Shown here piece after piece: positions 63,832 through 64,000 of a DNA stretch of 64,000 nucleotides; the first letter of the stretch is position 1, and each line of letters opens with the position of its first letter. The stretch lies in the NCBI GenBank assembly GCA_033344895.1, contig JAWPMN010000001.1, forward strand, positions 2,097,501 through 2,161,500. The letters are read 5' to 3'. The position numbers were made by a program, and so were the translations under genes. This stretch comes from Alphaproteobacteria bacterium. GTDB lineage: Bacteria > Pseudomonadota > Alphaproteobacteria > UBA8366 > Aestuariispiraceae. The notes beneath the pieces were generated by a model. It did not search any database. It worked only from the letters and a program-made list of their open reading frames with translations, and was not told where the DNA came from.

Positions 63832-64000
63832 TTGAAGCTAAAATATCTCCTTATACTTATATTTGTGTTGCTGTCTTGCATACCTCTTTTCGTCGGCCTT
63901 CAGTATCTGAACCAGACGGCCGGTGCGCATTATCGCGCACTCTTTGAGGACCATCTTTCGTCGCTGTCCCTGATCGCCAAGAAACGCGTCCTGGCGACGG
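63832..64000 (+). CDS. Partial membrane sensor protein, 5' end only
   Basis: TTG 63832 has GGAGGT five bases upstream. The first 20 residues form a helix (LKYLLILIFVLLSCIPLF), followed by VGLQYLNQTAG and AHYRALFEDHLSSLSLIAKKRVLAT, the start of a periplasmic sensor region. The frame is open to the window edge. Likely a sensor kinase, chemoreceptor or diguanylate cyclase; the AT-rich N-terminus is typical of a signal anchor. Confidence 0.55.
   Translation, partial: MKLKYLLILIFVLLSCIPLFVGLQYLNQTAGAHYRALFEDHLSSLSLIAKKRVLAT

Overview
The window looks like a chromosomal stretch of a GC-rich alphaproteobacterium, probably a marine or otherwise free-living Rhodospirillales-like lineage. This is inferred from the rRNA operon layout (23S-5S-tRNA-fMet), the gene families present (CbrA-like kinase, ScfR/PccR-type XRE regulator, CtaA, BKACE, Liv-type transporters) and the codon bias. 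No species can be named from the sequence alone. No CRISPR array, integrase, insertion sequence or phage gene was seen.

Layout. 1-2150: 3' end of an rRNA operon (23S partial, 5S, initiator tRNA, terminator). 2210-3602: three small exported proteins. 3733-16260: an aryl-polyene-type pigment locus. It has a halogenase-like flavoprotein, a divergent DUF218 gene, then an almost gapless operon: acyl carrier protein, membrane protein, ligase-dehydratase fusion, acyltransferase, LolA-like carrier, MMPL exporter, ketosynthase, chain-length-factor-like protein, dehydratase and ketoreductase, followed by a glycosyltransferase. 16353-21992: lipoprotein, MBL-fold hydrolase, TauD-type dioxygenase, two oxidoreductases and a YbaK protein. 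22025-27168: CbrA-like kinase with a CheY-like regulator, and an ScfR/PccR-type regulator. 27458-32687: a five-gene branched-chain-amide/amino-acid-type ABC transporter.

32807-44715 is an aromatic catabolism region. pcaC-pcaH-pcaG and a BKACE gene lie on one side; pobA and a divergent operon (Rieske oxygenase, glutamine-synthetase-like enzyme, IclR regulator, XRE-cupin regulator) lie on the other. A three-half-site GTTCG operator occurs in front of pcaC and again between pobA and the Rieske gene, so the IclR protein probably controls both. Between BKACE and pobA sits an AT-richer two-gene island (35487-39148). It encodes a four-helix membrane protein and a 757-residue protein of unknown family with overlapping stop and start codons. 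It is the best candidate for an undescribed system here.

44825-56231: lipoprotein, a patch of degraded palindromic repeats, a two-subunit SuyAB/UxaA-type lyase with LysR regulator, an MttB-family methyltransferase, threonine degradation genes tdh and kbl, and hyuB-hyuA hydantoinase/oxoprolinase genes. 56397-64000: soluble chemotaxis receptor, DoxX, heme A synthase, a BNR-repeat lipoprotein, an acetyltransferase, an enolase-superfamily enzyme, a 510-base stretch without a supported gene, and the start of a membrane sensor cut by the window edge.
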